A stretch of 64,000 bases of DNA from Leeuwenhoekiella polynyae. GTDB lineage: Bacteria; Bacteroidota; Bacteroidia; Flavobacteriales; Flavobacteriaceae. Of this stretch, positions 17,679-28,800 are shown piece after piece (the first letter of the stretch is position 1; each line of letters begins with the position of its first letter). Both the position numbers and the translations under genes were made by a program. The notes under the pieces were generated by a model, which was not told the DNA's origin, did not search any database, and worked only from the letters and a program-made list of their open reading frames with translations. The DNA is taken from assembly GCF_004104075.1 (NCBI RefSeq), contig NZ_QOVK01000016.1, positions 1 to 64,000 on the forward strand. Direction: 5' to 3'.

Positions 17679-18851
17679 ATGACAACAGCATATTCTCAAG
17701 CAATAGATTTACTCCATAGAGTTGCCACGGAAAAAGGATTTCTTGCCAGTGCAAATGATATTGCAAATTATCGCAGGGTTTGGGCAAGAGACGGCGTGAT
17801 ATGTGGCCTTGCCGGTTTGGTTGATGGAGATTCAAAACTGGTAGAAGTCTTTAAGCAAACGCTCATTACTCTGGCAGAACATCAGCATGATCTGGGTAAT
17901 ATACCTTCTAATGTGTATTTTACAGAAGCAAAAGCCGAACTCAGTTTTGGTGGTCTTGCTGGCCGTGTTGATACGGTGTCGTGGTTTATAATAGGTGTGT
18001 GTCAATATGTACTCAAAACAGAAGATTCAGCATTTATGAGAATGATGAAGCCGCACGTTTTAAGAGGTTTTGAATTGATGCACAGTTGGGAATATAACGA
18101 TGGGGATTTGATGTATGTTCCGCGAAGCGGAAACTGGGCGGATGAATATCCTACTCAGGGTTTTATTTTATATGATCAATTACTTCGGGTTTGGGCAATG
18201 CGGTCGTATTTGAAGCTGCACGCTGATACTGTTCTTTCAAATAAACTGGAGGCTATTACAGCAAAACTCACTAAGAATTATAAACAACGAGGTTCACAAG
18301 AGGGAGTATATCATCCTAAAGCGTATGCTGCTTTAAATGAGAAGCCATATTGGGTTGCATCATTAGAGCCTGCTGGTTATCAAACACAATTTGATGCTTT
18401 TGCAAATAGCCTTGCGCTGATGCTAGACTTAGGCAATGATGAAGATAAAACGCAACTTGTAGATTATACTGAGGCTACGCGTAAAAGCTTGACTACGCAA
18501 TTATTGCCTGCATTTTGGCCGGTAATCAAAGAAGGCGATGACGACTGGAGATTTTTAATTAACAATTGTAAATACGAATTTAGGAATTACCCATACGAAT
18601 TCCATAATGGAGGAACGTGGCAGATGGTAAATGGTTTTTATGCTATGGGACTCGTTGAGCAGGAAAAAAAAGAGCTTGCCGAAGAGGTTTTGAGCCAGAT
18701 TGACAAGCTGAATGCAAAAGAGAAATGGTCTTTTTATGAAAATTTCAATTCTAAAACCGGTGAGCCTAATGGAGTGCCATATTGTACATGGAGTGCGGCG
18801 GGAGCAGTATTAGTGCATCAGGCGCTGCAAGGAAACACACTTTTTTTATGA
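17679..18851 (+). CDS. GH100-like alkaline/neutral invertase (alternatively amylo-alpha-1,6-glucosidase-type)
   Basis: A 390-residue (alpha/alpha)6-barrel-type protein without a signal peptide, so cytoplasmic. Segments line up with plant and cyanobacterial neutral invertases: NYRRVWARDGVI (30-41, compare the VFVRDF motif), GRVDTVSWFII (95-105, compare APVDSGxWWI, suggesting Asp98 as a catalytic residue) and YEFHNGGTWQMV near the C-terminus (compare YHNGGSWPVL). It would split sucrose to glucose and fructose. It is joined directly to the permease (no gap) and overlaps the fructokinase start by four bases. A simple homology search might label it a glycogen-debranching protein; the neighbours favour invertase. 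Confidence 0.72.
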   Translation: MTTAYSQAIDLLHRVATEKGFLASANDIANYRRVWARDGVICGLAGLVDGDSKLVEVFKQTLITLAEHQHDLGNIPSNVYFTEAKAELSFGGLAGRVDTVSWFIIGVCQYVLKTEDSAFMRMMKPHVLRGFELMHSWEYNDGDLMYVPRSGNWADEYPTQGFILYDQLLRVWAMRSYLKLHADTVLSNKLEAITAKLTKNYKQRGSQEGVYHPKAYAALNEKPYWVASLEPAGYQTQFDAFANSLALMLDLGNDEDKTQLVDYTEATRKSLTTQLLPAFWPVIKEGDDDWRFLINNCKYEFRNYPYEFHNGGTWQMVNGFYAMGLVEQEKKELAEEVLSQIDKLNAKEKWSFYENFNSKTGEPNGVPYCTWSAAGAVLVHQALQGNTLFL

Positions 18852-19777
18852 AAAAGGAAATAGACATTATTTGTGTTGGGGAAATTCTCCTAGATTTTAT
18901 AGGGATTCAAGAAAATGTATCTCTCTCAGAGACCGAAAGCTTTCAGCGTTTTTTAGGCGGAAGTCCCACAAATGTTGCGGTTAATACAAAACGACTCGGC
19001 TTAAATTCCAGATTGATTTGTGCGATAGGTAAAGATGGACTGGGAGATTTTGTTCTGCAAAAATTAAACGATTTAAATCTGAATACGGAAGGAGTAGCGA
19101 TACTAGATGATTTTCCTACCAGCGTGATATTCGTGTCAAAAACCACCGGAACACCAGATTTTATAGCCTATCGTGAAGCAGACAAGGAGTTGGTTTCAGA
19201 ACAACTGCCAACAGCTTTATTGAAACAAGCTAAAATTTTTCATACCACGTGTTTTGCGCTTAGTAAAATCCCGGCACAGCAAGCAATTTTAAGAGCAGCA
19301 AAAGAAGCTTCAGAGTTAGGATTGCAGTTGAGTATCGATGTCAATTATAGCGAGCGGATCTGGCCAGATCGTGAAGAAGGCCTAAGGGTGATCAAAGTGT
19401 ATTGCAGCTATAACCCTTTGGTCAAAATAAGTGAGGACGATATGTTTAGACTTTTTGCAGAACATAAACCACACCAAGAGATTTTTGATTTTTTTCATAC
19501 CAATGGTGTTGATCTGGTGTGCTTAACCTTAGGTGCAGAGGGAGTAAAACTATCGAGAAAAGGAAATGCTGTGATAACACTTCCGGCGTTAAAACTAGAA
19601 TTTTTAGCTGATGCAACTGGTGCAGGCGATGCATTTTGGTCTGGATTCCTATACAGTTACTTGCAGAAAGTTTCAGATAAAAAAGCTGCCGAAACAGCTT
19701 TAAAACTGGCAGCTTTAAAACTTCAGCATTTAGGAGTTATTCCTTCAGATATTGATGTTTTGACAGAAATTAGCTAA
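18848..19777 (+). CDS. PfkB-family fructokinase
   Basis: Sugar kinase of the ribokinase/PfkB family, 309 residues from the ATG at 18848. That start overlaps the invertase stop as ATGA, preferred over a frame-open ATG 66 bases upstream inside the invertase gene. Motifs are GGSPTNVAVNTKRLG (37-51) and ATGAGDAFWSGFL (256-268) with catalytic base Asp261 in GAGD. In this operon it most likely phosphorylates the fructose released from sucrose. Another ketose or hexose substrate cannot be excluded. Confidence 0.88.
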   Translation: MKKEIDIICVGEILLDFIGIQENVSLSETESFQRFLGGSPTNVAVNTKRLGLNSRLICAIGKDGLGDFVLQKLNDLNLNTEGVAILDDFPTSVIFVSKTTGTPDFIAYREADKELVSEQLPTALLKQAKIFHTTCFALSKIPAQQAILRAAKEASELGLQLSIDVNYSERIWPDREEGLRVIKVYCSYNPLVKISEDDMFRLFAEHKPHQEIFDFFHTNGVDLVCLTLGAEGVKLSRKGNAVITLPALKLEFLADATGAGDAFWSGFLYSYLQKVSDKKAAETALKLAALKLQHLGVIPSDIDVLTEIS

Positions 19778-19818
19778 AGGAAACCTTGTAAATTCTTAGT
19801 CTGATTCAATAATAGGTT

Positions 19819-19826
19819 TACTTTTG
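19819..19826 (+). promoter_or_regulatory. Bacteroidota -7 element for maeB
   Basis: TACTTTTG matches TAnnTTTG, 23 bases before the ATG; no clear -33 TTG at normal spacing. Confidence 0.45.
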
Positions 19827-19849
19827 TAATACGAGTAAACAACTTAAAT

Positions 19850-22159
19850 ATGAGCAAAGAAAGTAAGCGCCGAGAGGCTTTAGTCTATCACGCAAAACCT
19901 ACACCAGGTAAAATTGCAGTAGTTCCTACTAAAAAATATTCTTCACAACGCGACTTGTCATTAGCTTATTCGCCGGGAGTTGCAGAGCCTTGTCTTGAGA
20001 TTGAAAAAGATAAAGAGAATGCTTACAAATACACTGCAAAAGGAAATCTTGTTGCTGTAATTTCTAACGGAACAGCAGTTTTGGGTCTGGGAGATATAGG
20101 CCCCGAAGCTTCAAAACCCGTGATGGAAGGTAAAGGCTTGCTTTTTAAGATTTTTGCGGGTATTGACGTTTTTGATATTGAAGTAGATACTAAAAATGTA
20201 GATGAGTTTATTGCAACGGTTAAAAATATTGCGCCCACTTTCGGAGGAATCAATCTTGAAGACATTAAGGCTCCCGAAGCTTTTGAGATAGAACGAAGAC
20301 TAAAAGAGGAATTAGATATTCCGGTGATGCATGATGATCAGCATGGTACTGCGATTATTTCTGCGGCAGCTTTACTAAACGCAGTAGAGCTTACAGGTAA
20401 AAAGATGGATGAAATTCGCATTGTTGTGAGTGGAGCTGGAGCTGCGGCTGTTTCCTGTACCAGACTTTACAAAGCTTTTGGTGCAAAATCAGAGAATATT
20501 GTAATGCTAGACAGTAAAGGGGTAATTCGTAGCGATCGCGAAAGTCTTTCTTCTGAGAAAGCAGAGTTTGCTTCAGACCGAAAAATAGATACGCTTGATG
20601 AGGCGATGGTAGATGCAGATGTGTTTATAGGTCTTTCTATAGCAGATATCGTTTCGCCAGAAATGCTAAAAGCTATGGCGCCTAATGCAATTGTATTTGC
20701 AATGGCGAACCCTAATCCTGAGATTGATTACAATCTTGCGATGGATACGCGTGACGATATCATAATGGCGACTGGCCGTTCTGATCACCCTAACCAAGTA
20801 AATAATGTGCTTGGTTTCCCGTTTATTTTTAGAGGAGCGTTAGATGTACGTGCTACTAAAATTAATGAAGAAATGAAAATGGCAGCGGTTAAAGCCCTTG
20901 CCGAGCTCGCAAAAGAATCTGTGCCTGAGCAGGTGAATATTGCTTATGGTGAAACCCGATTGAACTTTAGTAAAGAATATATTATTCCAAAACCTTTTGA
21001 TCCTAGATTGATTACAAAGGTTCCGCCAGCAGTGGCAAAAGCCGCAATGGAAAGTGGGGTTGCAAGAGAGCCTATTACAGATTGGGTAAAATATGAAGAT
21101 GAACTCTTAGAGCGCATGGGCTCAGATAACAAAATTGTACGTCTTATACTCAACCGTGCTAAAACGGAACCTAAACGTATTGTATATGCCGAAGCAGACC
21201 AACTTGATGTGCTTAAGGCTGCTCAGATTGTATATGATGACGGAATTGGAACTCCGGTTTTATTAGGGAATCGCGAGACAATCGTTGAATTAATGGAAGA
21301 ACTTGATTTTGATGCAGATATTCAGATTATAGATCCTAAAACCCCCGAAGAAAAACCGAAACTTAACGAATATGCACATCTGTATTGGCAAGAGCGTAAG
21401 CGTAAAGGTGTGACTTTGTATGATGCTCAGAAGTTGTTGAGACAGCGTAATTATTATGCATCAATGATGGTGAAGCAAGGAGATGTAGATGCTATGATCA
21501 CGGGGTATAGTAGTAGTTACCCTTCTGCAGTTAAACCGGTTTTAGAAGTTATAGGTTCTGCGCCTAATGTTCAGAAGGTTGCTGCAGCAAACTTGATGAA
21601 TACAAACAGAGGACCCTTGTTTTTAGCTGATACTTCTATCAATATTGAACCTTCAGCAAAAGAACTAGCTAAGATTGCATTGATGACCGCCCGTACGGTG
21701 CGTTTGTTTGGGATGGAACCTGTAATCGCAATGATCTCGTATTCAAACTTTGGTTCTTCAAAAAATCCTCAGGCAGATAAAGTGCGTGAAGCGGTCTCTT
21801 ATTTACATAAATTTTATCCGGAATTAGCTGTAGACGGCGAGTTGCAGGCAGATTTTGCGTTAAATTCTGATATGCTAAAAAGCAAATTCCCGTTTTCTAA
21901 GCTGGCTGGTAGAAAGGTAAATACGCTTGTTTTTTCTAATATAGATTCAGCAAATATTACCTATAAAATGATCAAAGAACTCAATAAAGCAGATAATATT
22001 GGGCCTATTATGATGGGGATGAAGAAACCCGTTCACGTGCTTCAGCTAGGAGCAAGTGTAGATGAGATTGTAAATATGTCTGCCGTTGCAGTAATTGATG
22101 CTCAACAAAAAGGAAAAAGACTTCAGGAAGAGCTTCTAGGAGATAGCGTTAAAGCATAA
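19850..22159 (+). CDS. maeB: NADP-type malic enzyme with C-terminal phosphotransacetylase domain
   Basis: Converts malate to pyruvate, CO2 and NAD(P)H. Residues 1 to about 430 form the malic enzyme part: substrate region [12 protein letters not shown], metal-site stretch [10 protein letters not shown], dinucleotide fold [12 protein letters not shown], and ANPNPEI. Residues about 430-769 resemble phosphate acetyltransferase ([27 protein letters not shown]) and in MaeB enzymes usually act as an acetyl-CoA-sensing regulatory domain rather than a transacetylase. The length, 769, is standard. It stands as a single gene with its own promoter-like box. Confidence 0.95.
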   Translation: MSKESKRREALVYHAKPTPGKIAVVPTKKYSSQRDLSLAYSPGVAEPCLEIEKDKENAYKYTAKGNLVAVISNGTAVLGLGDIGPEASKPVMEGKGLLFKIFAGIDVFDIEVDTKNVDEFIATVKNIAPTFGGINLEDIKAPEAFEIERRLKEELDIPVMHDDQHGTAIISAAALLNAVELTGKKMDEIRIVVSGAGAAAVSCTRLYKAFGAKSENIVMLDSKGVIRSDRESLSSEKAEFASDRKIDTLDEAMVDADVFIGLSIADIVSPEMLKAMAPNAIVFAMANPNPEIDYNLAMDTRDDIIMATGRSDHPNQVNNVLGFPFIFRGALDVRATKINEEMKMAAVKALAELAKESVPEQVNIAYGETRLNFSKEYIIPKPFDPRLITKVPPAVAKAAMESGVAREPITDWVKYEDELLERMGSDNKIVRLILNRAKTEPKRIVYAEADQLDVLKAAQIVYDDGIGTPVLLGNRETIVELMEELDFDADIQIIDPKTPEEKPKLNEYAHLYWQERKRKGVTLYDAQKLLRQRNYYASMMVKQGDVDAMITGYSSSYPSAVKPVLEVIGSAPNVQKVAAANLMNTNRGPLFLADTSINIEPSAKELAKIALMTARTVRLFGMEPVIAMISYSNFGSSKNPQADKVREAVSYLHKFYPELAVDGELQADFALNSDMLKSKFPFSKLAGRKVNTLVFSNIDSANITYKMIKELNKADNIGPIMMGMKKPVHVLQLGASVDEIVNMSAVAVIDAQQKGKRLQEELLGDSVKA

Positions 22160-22173
22160 GTTTCTTAAATTTT

Positions 22174-22215
22174 AGGCTTCAGGTGTGCTCAATTATTTTA
22201 GTACATTTGAAGCCT
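22174..22215 (+). other. inverted repeat overlapping the ruvA promoter box
   Basis: AGGCTTCA (22174-22181) and TGAAGCCT (22208-22215) form an 8-bp perfect stem around a 26-base loop. The right arm overlaps the TACATTTG box, so the hairpin could be a weak terminator for maeB, an operator, or chance. Confidence 0.35.
22202..22209 (+). promoter_or_regulatory. Bacteroidota -7 element for ruvA-sprA
   Basis: TACATTTG matches TAnnTTTG, 24 bases before the ruvA ATG. Confidence 0.45.
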
Positions 22216-22233
22216 TAACGTTTTTTATAGCAC

Positions 22234-22815
22234 ATGATTACATTCTTAAGAGGTAAGTTAGTCGAAAAAAATCATACCGATGTTGTTATCGAGTGTAACG
22301 GGGTAGGGTATTTTGTAAATATATCTTTACATACTTTTTCGCTTCTTCCTGAAGGAGAGGGCATTATGTTGTATACCTATCTCCATATCAAAGAAGATTC
22401 TCATACCCTTTATGGCTTTTCTCATAAATCTGAACGAGAGATTTTTAAACTGCTTATTTCTGTAAGTGGTGTAGGTACAAGTATCGCCCGTACGATGTTG
22501 TCTTCATTAGATCCCAGTCAGGTCAAACAGGCTATTGCTAACGGAGATGTGAGAACGATACAGGGAGTCAAAGGGATTGGAGCTAAAACGGCGCAGCGTG
22601 TCATTTTAGACCTAAAAGATAAGATTCTTAAAGTGTATGATATTAATGAAGTTTCTCCTGTTGCAAGCAATACCAACAAAGATGAAGCGTTATCAGCTTT
22701 AGAGACGCTTGGTTTTGCGCGAAAGCAAGCAGAGAAAGTGTGTGATGGTATTGTGCGCGAAGATCCTCAAGCTTCTGTAGAAACAATTATAAAGTTGGCA
22801 CTTAAAAAACTATAA
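22234..22815 (+). CDS. ruvA: Holliday junction DNA helicase subunit RuvA
   Basis: Tetrameric junction-binding partner of RuvB, 193 residues. An OB-fold N-terminal domain (1-65) with GVGYFVNIS, two helix-hairpin-helix motifs (VSGVGTSIARTML and VKGIGAKTAQRVIL) and a C-terminal RuvB-contacting domain (DEALSALETLGF) are all present. sprA begins six bases after its stop, so the junction helicase and the giant secretion channel appear to share a transcript. Confidence 0.96.
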   Translation: MITFLRGKLVEKNHTDVVIECNGVGYFVNISLHTFSLLPEGEGIMLYTYLHIKEDSHTLYGFSHKSEREIFKLLISVSGVGTSIARTMLSSLDPSQVKQAIANGDVRTIQGVKGIGAKTAQRVILDLKDKILKVYDINEVSPVASNTNKDEALSALETLGFARKQAEKVCDGIVREDPQASVETIIKLALKKL

Positions 22816-22821
22816 TAGACA

Positions 22822-25800
22822 TTGGTTACAAAACTACGCTGGTTTTCCTTACAAATGCTATTGCTATCAGGGACGCTTCTGTGTTCTATGCCTATGCTTG
22901 CTCAGGAAGAAGAGCAAGATAGTACGCAAACCGGTGTTTCTCTTGGGCGTTTGAACCTTAAGAACCCTAATTCTATAATTTCAAAATATACTTATGATCC
23001 TTTAACAGACCGGTATGTTTATACAGAAAGTCTGGGTCAATACAACATTAATTATCCACGTATTTTAACGCCAGACGAATTTAAAGAACTGGTTAAAAAA
23101 GAACGGATGCGTGCTTATTTTCAACAGAAGATAGCCGCTGTAGATGGTCGTACCGAAGAAGGAAAGGAAGACCAAAAAAGTCTTTTACCTAACTTCTATG
23201 TAAACTCAGGATTGTTTGAGTCTATATTCGGCGGAAATTCTATTGAATTCATTCCTCAAGGTTCTGTAGAGATGGATATTGGCGGACTGTTTACCAAACA
23301 AGATAATCCTAGTTTTTCTCCGCGTAACCGTTCTAATTTCAGTTTTGACTTTGATCAGCGTATCAGCTTAAGTTTACTTGGTAAAGTGGGGACGCGACTT
23401 CAGGTAAATGCGGTTTATGACACCGAGTCTACATTCAACTTTCAGAATCAGATCAAGTTAGAATATACTCCTGATGAGGATGATATTGTACAAAAGATTG
23501 AGGTAGGAAATGTAAGTATGCCACTTAATAGTGCGCTTATTCAGGGATCACAAAGTCTTTTTGGAGTTAAAGCTCAGTTGCAGTTTGGTAAAACTACCAT
23601 TACCGGTGTTTTTTCAGAGCAGCAGTCCCAAACCAATCAGGTGTTGGCTCAGGGAGATGGAACCATTCAGGATTTTGAGATTTTTGCTTTAGAGTATGAT
23701 GAGAACAGGCATTACTTCTTAGCACAGTATTTTAGAGATACTTATGATAGAGCCCTTGCTAACTATCCTTTTAAAAATTCTAATATTCAGATTACGCGTA
23801 TAGAAGTATGGGTAACAAACCGTACGCAGCGTTTTGAGAATACGCGTAACATTGTAGCGATACAAGATATTGGAGAGTCAGATCCTTCAAAAATAGGATT
23901 GCCAAATATTCCAGGTGGTTTTGTGAACTTACCGTCTGGGGCTTACCCAAGAAATGCTAGTAATGATTTTAATCCTTTTGGTATAGACGGTACCGGTCAG
24001 TCTGTTTTAACCTCTGCGATACGTGATGTCGCAACAGTTGATCAAGGTTTCGGCGGAGTTCAGGTGGCAGATGGATCTGATTATGTTTCTTTAGAAAATG
24101 CCCGACAGCTTACACCTTCAGAATATACCTTAGATACACAATTGGGGTATATATCTTTAAATCAACGTTTAAATAACGATGAGGTTTTAGCTGTTGCTTT
24201 TCAATATACTGTAAATGGCGAGGTGTATCAAGTTGGTGAATTTGGTAATGATGGAGTAGATGCAACTAGCGGAGCCTATGTAGATACAGACGGTGATGGT
24301 GTCCCAGATATTGTTGATGTAGATGCTGACGGAGATGGAGTAAATGAAAATGGGCAGGATGCTGATGGAGATCAGATTGCAGATGCTGCAGATCCAGACC
24401 AGACAAACGGAAGGGATATTAATAATGATGGAATATTAGATAGCTTCATTACGCCAGGTCAAGGCGGTACTTCACAAGCTCTTGTTGTGAAATTACTTAA
24501 AAGTAATATTACAGATGTCAACGAACCGGTTTGGGACTTGATGATGAAAAATATTTATGGTCTTGGCGTGGGGCAGTTGGAGCCTGATGGTTTTAGGATG
24601 AATATCGTTTACAATTCACCATCTCCTATAAATTACATTACTGCGGCAGATGGTGGTCCTGCTTTACCAGATGATGTTGCAAATACTCCTTTATTAAACG
24701 TTTTCAACTTAGACAGACTTACCCAAAACGGAGATCCGCAAACCGGTGGTGATGGTTTTTTTGATTTTGTAGAAGGAACAACCGTTAACGTGCGAAATGG
24801 GAGCATCATTTTTACATCTGTAGAACCTTTTGGTGAATACTTATTCAATAAGCTCAGAAGTGCTGGCGGGGAGACTTATGAGAATGACGACTCATATAAT
24901 GCAAATCAGGAAAAGTATGTGTATCGCTCGCTTTATAATTCTACAAAAACAGTAGCTCAGGATAATGCAGATAAAAACGTGTTTCAACTTCAGGGAACTT
25001 TTAAATCCAAGCAAGAAGAAGGTATTCCAATAGGTGGATTCAATATACCACAAGGATCTGTTACCGTTACTGCTGGAGGGCGAGTGCTTCAGGAAGGCTT
25101 AGATTATTCGGTAGATTATCAGCGAGGACGGGTTATTATTCTTGATCAGGCTCTTAAAGGTTCTGGAGTACCTATTCAGGTTTCGACTGAAAATAATTCG
25201 CTTTTCGGACAGCAAACCAAGCGTTTTACAGGTTTAAATGTAGAGCATCAATTCAGTGAGGATTTTATGATAGGCGGTACGTTGCTCAACGTTAATGAAA
25301 GACCGTTGACCCAAAAGGCAACCTACAGCTTTGAACCTATTAATAATACCATTTTTGGTATGAATGCAAATTTCTCAACAGAAGTTCCGTTCTTGACCAG
25401 GCTGGTCAATAAACTTCCTAATATAGACACTGATGTACCTTCTAATATTTCGCTTAGAGGAGAAGTAGCTTATTTACTTCCGGGACAGCCAAAGGCTACC
25501 GATTTTGGAGGAGAGGCTGCTTCTTATATAGATGATTTTGAGGGAACTCAAACCTCCCTAGATATCAGTTCGCCTTTACAGTGGTTTTTGTCTTCAGCGC
25601 CTATAGGATTAGGTGGGGAATTAACAAATGGGGATTTAGCAGCAGGTTACAAGCGTGCAAAATTAGCGTGGTACAGTATAGACCCTATTTTTTATACCAG
25701 TCAGCGACCTGATGGGATTACCGATGCAGATGTTTCAACGTATGCAACCCGAAGAGTTTTTAGAGACGAGATTTTTCCGGAGCAAGATATTATTGCCGGA

Positions 25801-28800
25801 ACAACACAGGCTTTGTTTACGTTAGATTTAGCATATTATCCAGGTGAGCGCGGACCTTATAATTTTAGTCTAGATGCTCAAGATGGAATTCTAGAAAATC
25901 CTGAACAAAATTTTGGAGGTATCATGCGATCTTTTGCCTCTACAGACTTTGAGCAATCTAATGTAGAGTTTATAGAGTTCTGGGTGATGGATCCCTTTAT
26001 ATATGCTGAGAACGCAACCAATACTGGTGGTCGATTAACGCTGAATTTGGGTAATATCTCTGAAGATGTGCTTAAAGACGGTAGAAAGCAATATGAAAAC
26101 GGTTTGCCGCAGGACGGTTCTACATCAAATACGGTTTCTACGGTATGGGGGAAAGTGCCTACCAATCAGGCGTTGATTTATGCTTTTGATACTGAAGGTG
26201 AACAAAGAACTAATCAAGACGTGGGTTATGATGGTCTTAGTGATGAGCAAGAGGCTGAAAAGTTTCCGGGTTTTGCAGGTTTAGAAGATCCTTCAGGGGA
26301 TAACTATCAATATTTTGTTGCCGCTACGGGTTCGGTATTAAACCGATATAAGAATTATAATGGTTTAGAGGGTAATTCTCCTGTTAATGTGTCACAAACA
26401 GATCGCGGTTCTACAACAGTTCCTGACGTTGAAGATTTTAACCGGGACTTTACCATGAATACCGTTGATAGTTATTATGAGTATGAGTTGGATATAACTC
26501 CGCAGAGTTTGAATATTGAAAATGAGTTCATTGTTGATCAACGTGATATTGAAGTAACGCTTCAGAATGGGAATAGTTTACCGGTTACTTGGTATCAATT
26601 TAAAATTCCTATTAGTCAGTCTACAGGCAGTCAGGGAGGGATTAGTGATTTTAGATCTATTCGATTTATGAGAATGTTCATGAGTGGCTGGCAAGACCCT
26701 ACAGTTTTGCGATTTGGTGCTTTTGATCTGGTGCGTGGGGATTACCGTCGTTATTTGTACACCTTAGATCCTGATGAATCTGACCCTACTACAGAAAGTA
26801 CGCGTTTTGAAGTGACTTCAGTTAATATTGAAGAAAACAATAACCGTAATCCTATACCTTATGTTCTGCCTCCGGGAGTTTTTAGGGAAGAATTGATTAA
26901 TAACAATAATAATATTCGTCAAAATGAACAGTCTCTTTCTTTGAGAGTTTGTGATCTAGAGACTCAAGATGCCAGAGCGGTTTATAAGAATTTCAGGTTG
27001 GATATGCGTCAGTATAAAAATCTGGAAATGTTTATTCATTTAGAATCTTTACTAAATGAAACGCCAGTACAGGATAATGAAGTGGTGGCAATTATACGTA
27101 TGGGTACAGATCTTACGCGTAACTTCTATCAAATAGAATTGCCATTAAGTCCAACTGCTTTTGGTACAAGTAGCCCAGATTTGATTTGGCCAGATGTCAA
27201 TCAGCTTAAACTTCCTTTAGAGGTGCTTCAAACAGTAAAAGCTACTTTCTTTAATGGAGCGTTTAATACACTTTTAGATGAGATCACTTATTTTGACCAA
27301 GACGGAAATGTGATTGCTGATCCAGCCAGTACTCCTTATGAATCAGGTAGAGTGCGAGTAGGTATACAGGGTAATCCTAGTTTTGGTGATGTGCGGGTGT
27401 TAATGCTTGGGCTTAAAAACGGAAATGATGAGGGGCGTAACACTGTTTGTGCAGAAGCTTGGTTTAATGAATTGCGCTTGTCAGGATTGCAAAATCAAGG
27501 AGGCTGGGCAGGTATCATTAATATGGATGCAAATCTGGCTGATTTTGCTACGGTCTCAGGAACAGCGCGCCAATCTACTATAGGTTTTGGAGGTATAGAT
27601 GCAGGTCCTAACCAGCGTAACAGAGAAGATGTAAAATCTTTTGATATGGTTACAAACCTAAACTTGGGACAGCTCATGCCTAAGAAATGGGGTGTTAAAT
27701 TACCTTTTAATTATGCGAGAGGTGGGCAAACTATAACTCCACAATATGATCCACTGTATACAGACTTAGAGCTTGATAAAAGGTTAGCAGCTGCTAGTAG
27801 TGAAGTAGAGCGTGAGCGTATTAATGATATTGCTATTGAACGTACAAACCGGGAGAGCATCAACTTTATTGGTGTGCGTAAAGAACGAACGGGTGATAAA
27901 AAGCCAATGCCTTGGGATATCGAAAATTTGACTTTAGCTTATAGCCATAATCAGGAAGATCATAAAGATTTTGAAATTGAAGAAGCTGTGAGTCAAAATG
28001 TGAGGGCAGGGGCTACATATGCTTTTGCTTTTAAGCCTAAAACAGTTGAGCCTTTCAATAAAAATGATTCGCTTTTTGCCGGCAAGTATTGGAAGTTGTT
28101 GAAGGATTTCAATTTTAATTATTTACCAGCAAGTGTAAACATCTCTTCAAATATAACGCGTCAATATAGTCGTCAGAAGTTTAGAGATTTATTAGCAAAT
28201 GAAAACTCAATTCCAATCCCGGAATATCTGCAGCGTAACTATCAATTTGATCGAAACTTTACGGTTAATTTTCCTGTAACAAAATCCCTGCGGATAAATC
28301 TAGATCAATATCAAAATAGGATTGTACGTAATTATCTAAACCCAGATAGTTCTTTAGATGAAAATGCAGGTGGGGTTTATTCCAGCTTTTTTGATGTAGG
28401 TACACCAGATCGTCATAACCAGACGATGCAGTTGAACTATGATCTGCCAGTTAATAAGTTGCCGTATTTGGAGTTTATTAAATCTACGTATTCTTATAGC
28501 GCAGATTTTCAGTGGACGCGTGGCTCGTATCAATTGCAAACACTTGATGGAATACCAGATTTAGGAAACTCGATTCAGAATGCAAATACACATGCATTGC
28601 AGACTACTTTAGATATGAAAACGCTTTATGATGCTTTGGGATTGTCTAAGAAAACAGCAGGGCCTTCATCAAAATCAGATCGCAGTCGTGCGGTACCTAC
28701 TTTAGGAACACCTACTCAACCAAGACCAATACCTGAAGAAAATAAGTTAAGTGCTGCAGATAAAGCAAAAAACACGTTGATAGGTATTGCTACCGGAATC

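Noticed and set aside
18782-18848. Extension of the fructokinase to an upstream ATG
   Set aside because: The added 22 residues overlap the invertase, have no family match, and the ATGA overlap at 18848 gives the normal kinase N-terminus.
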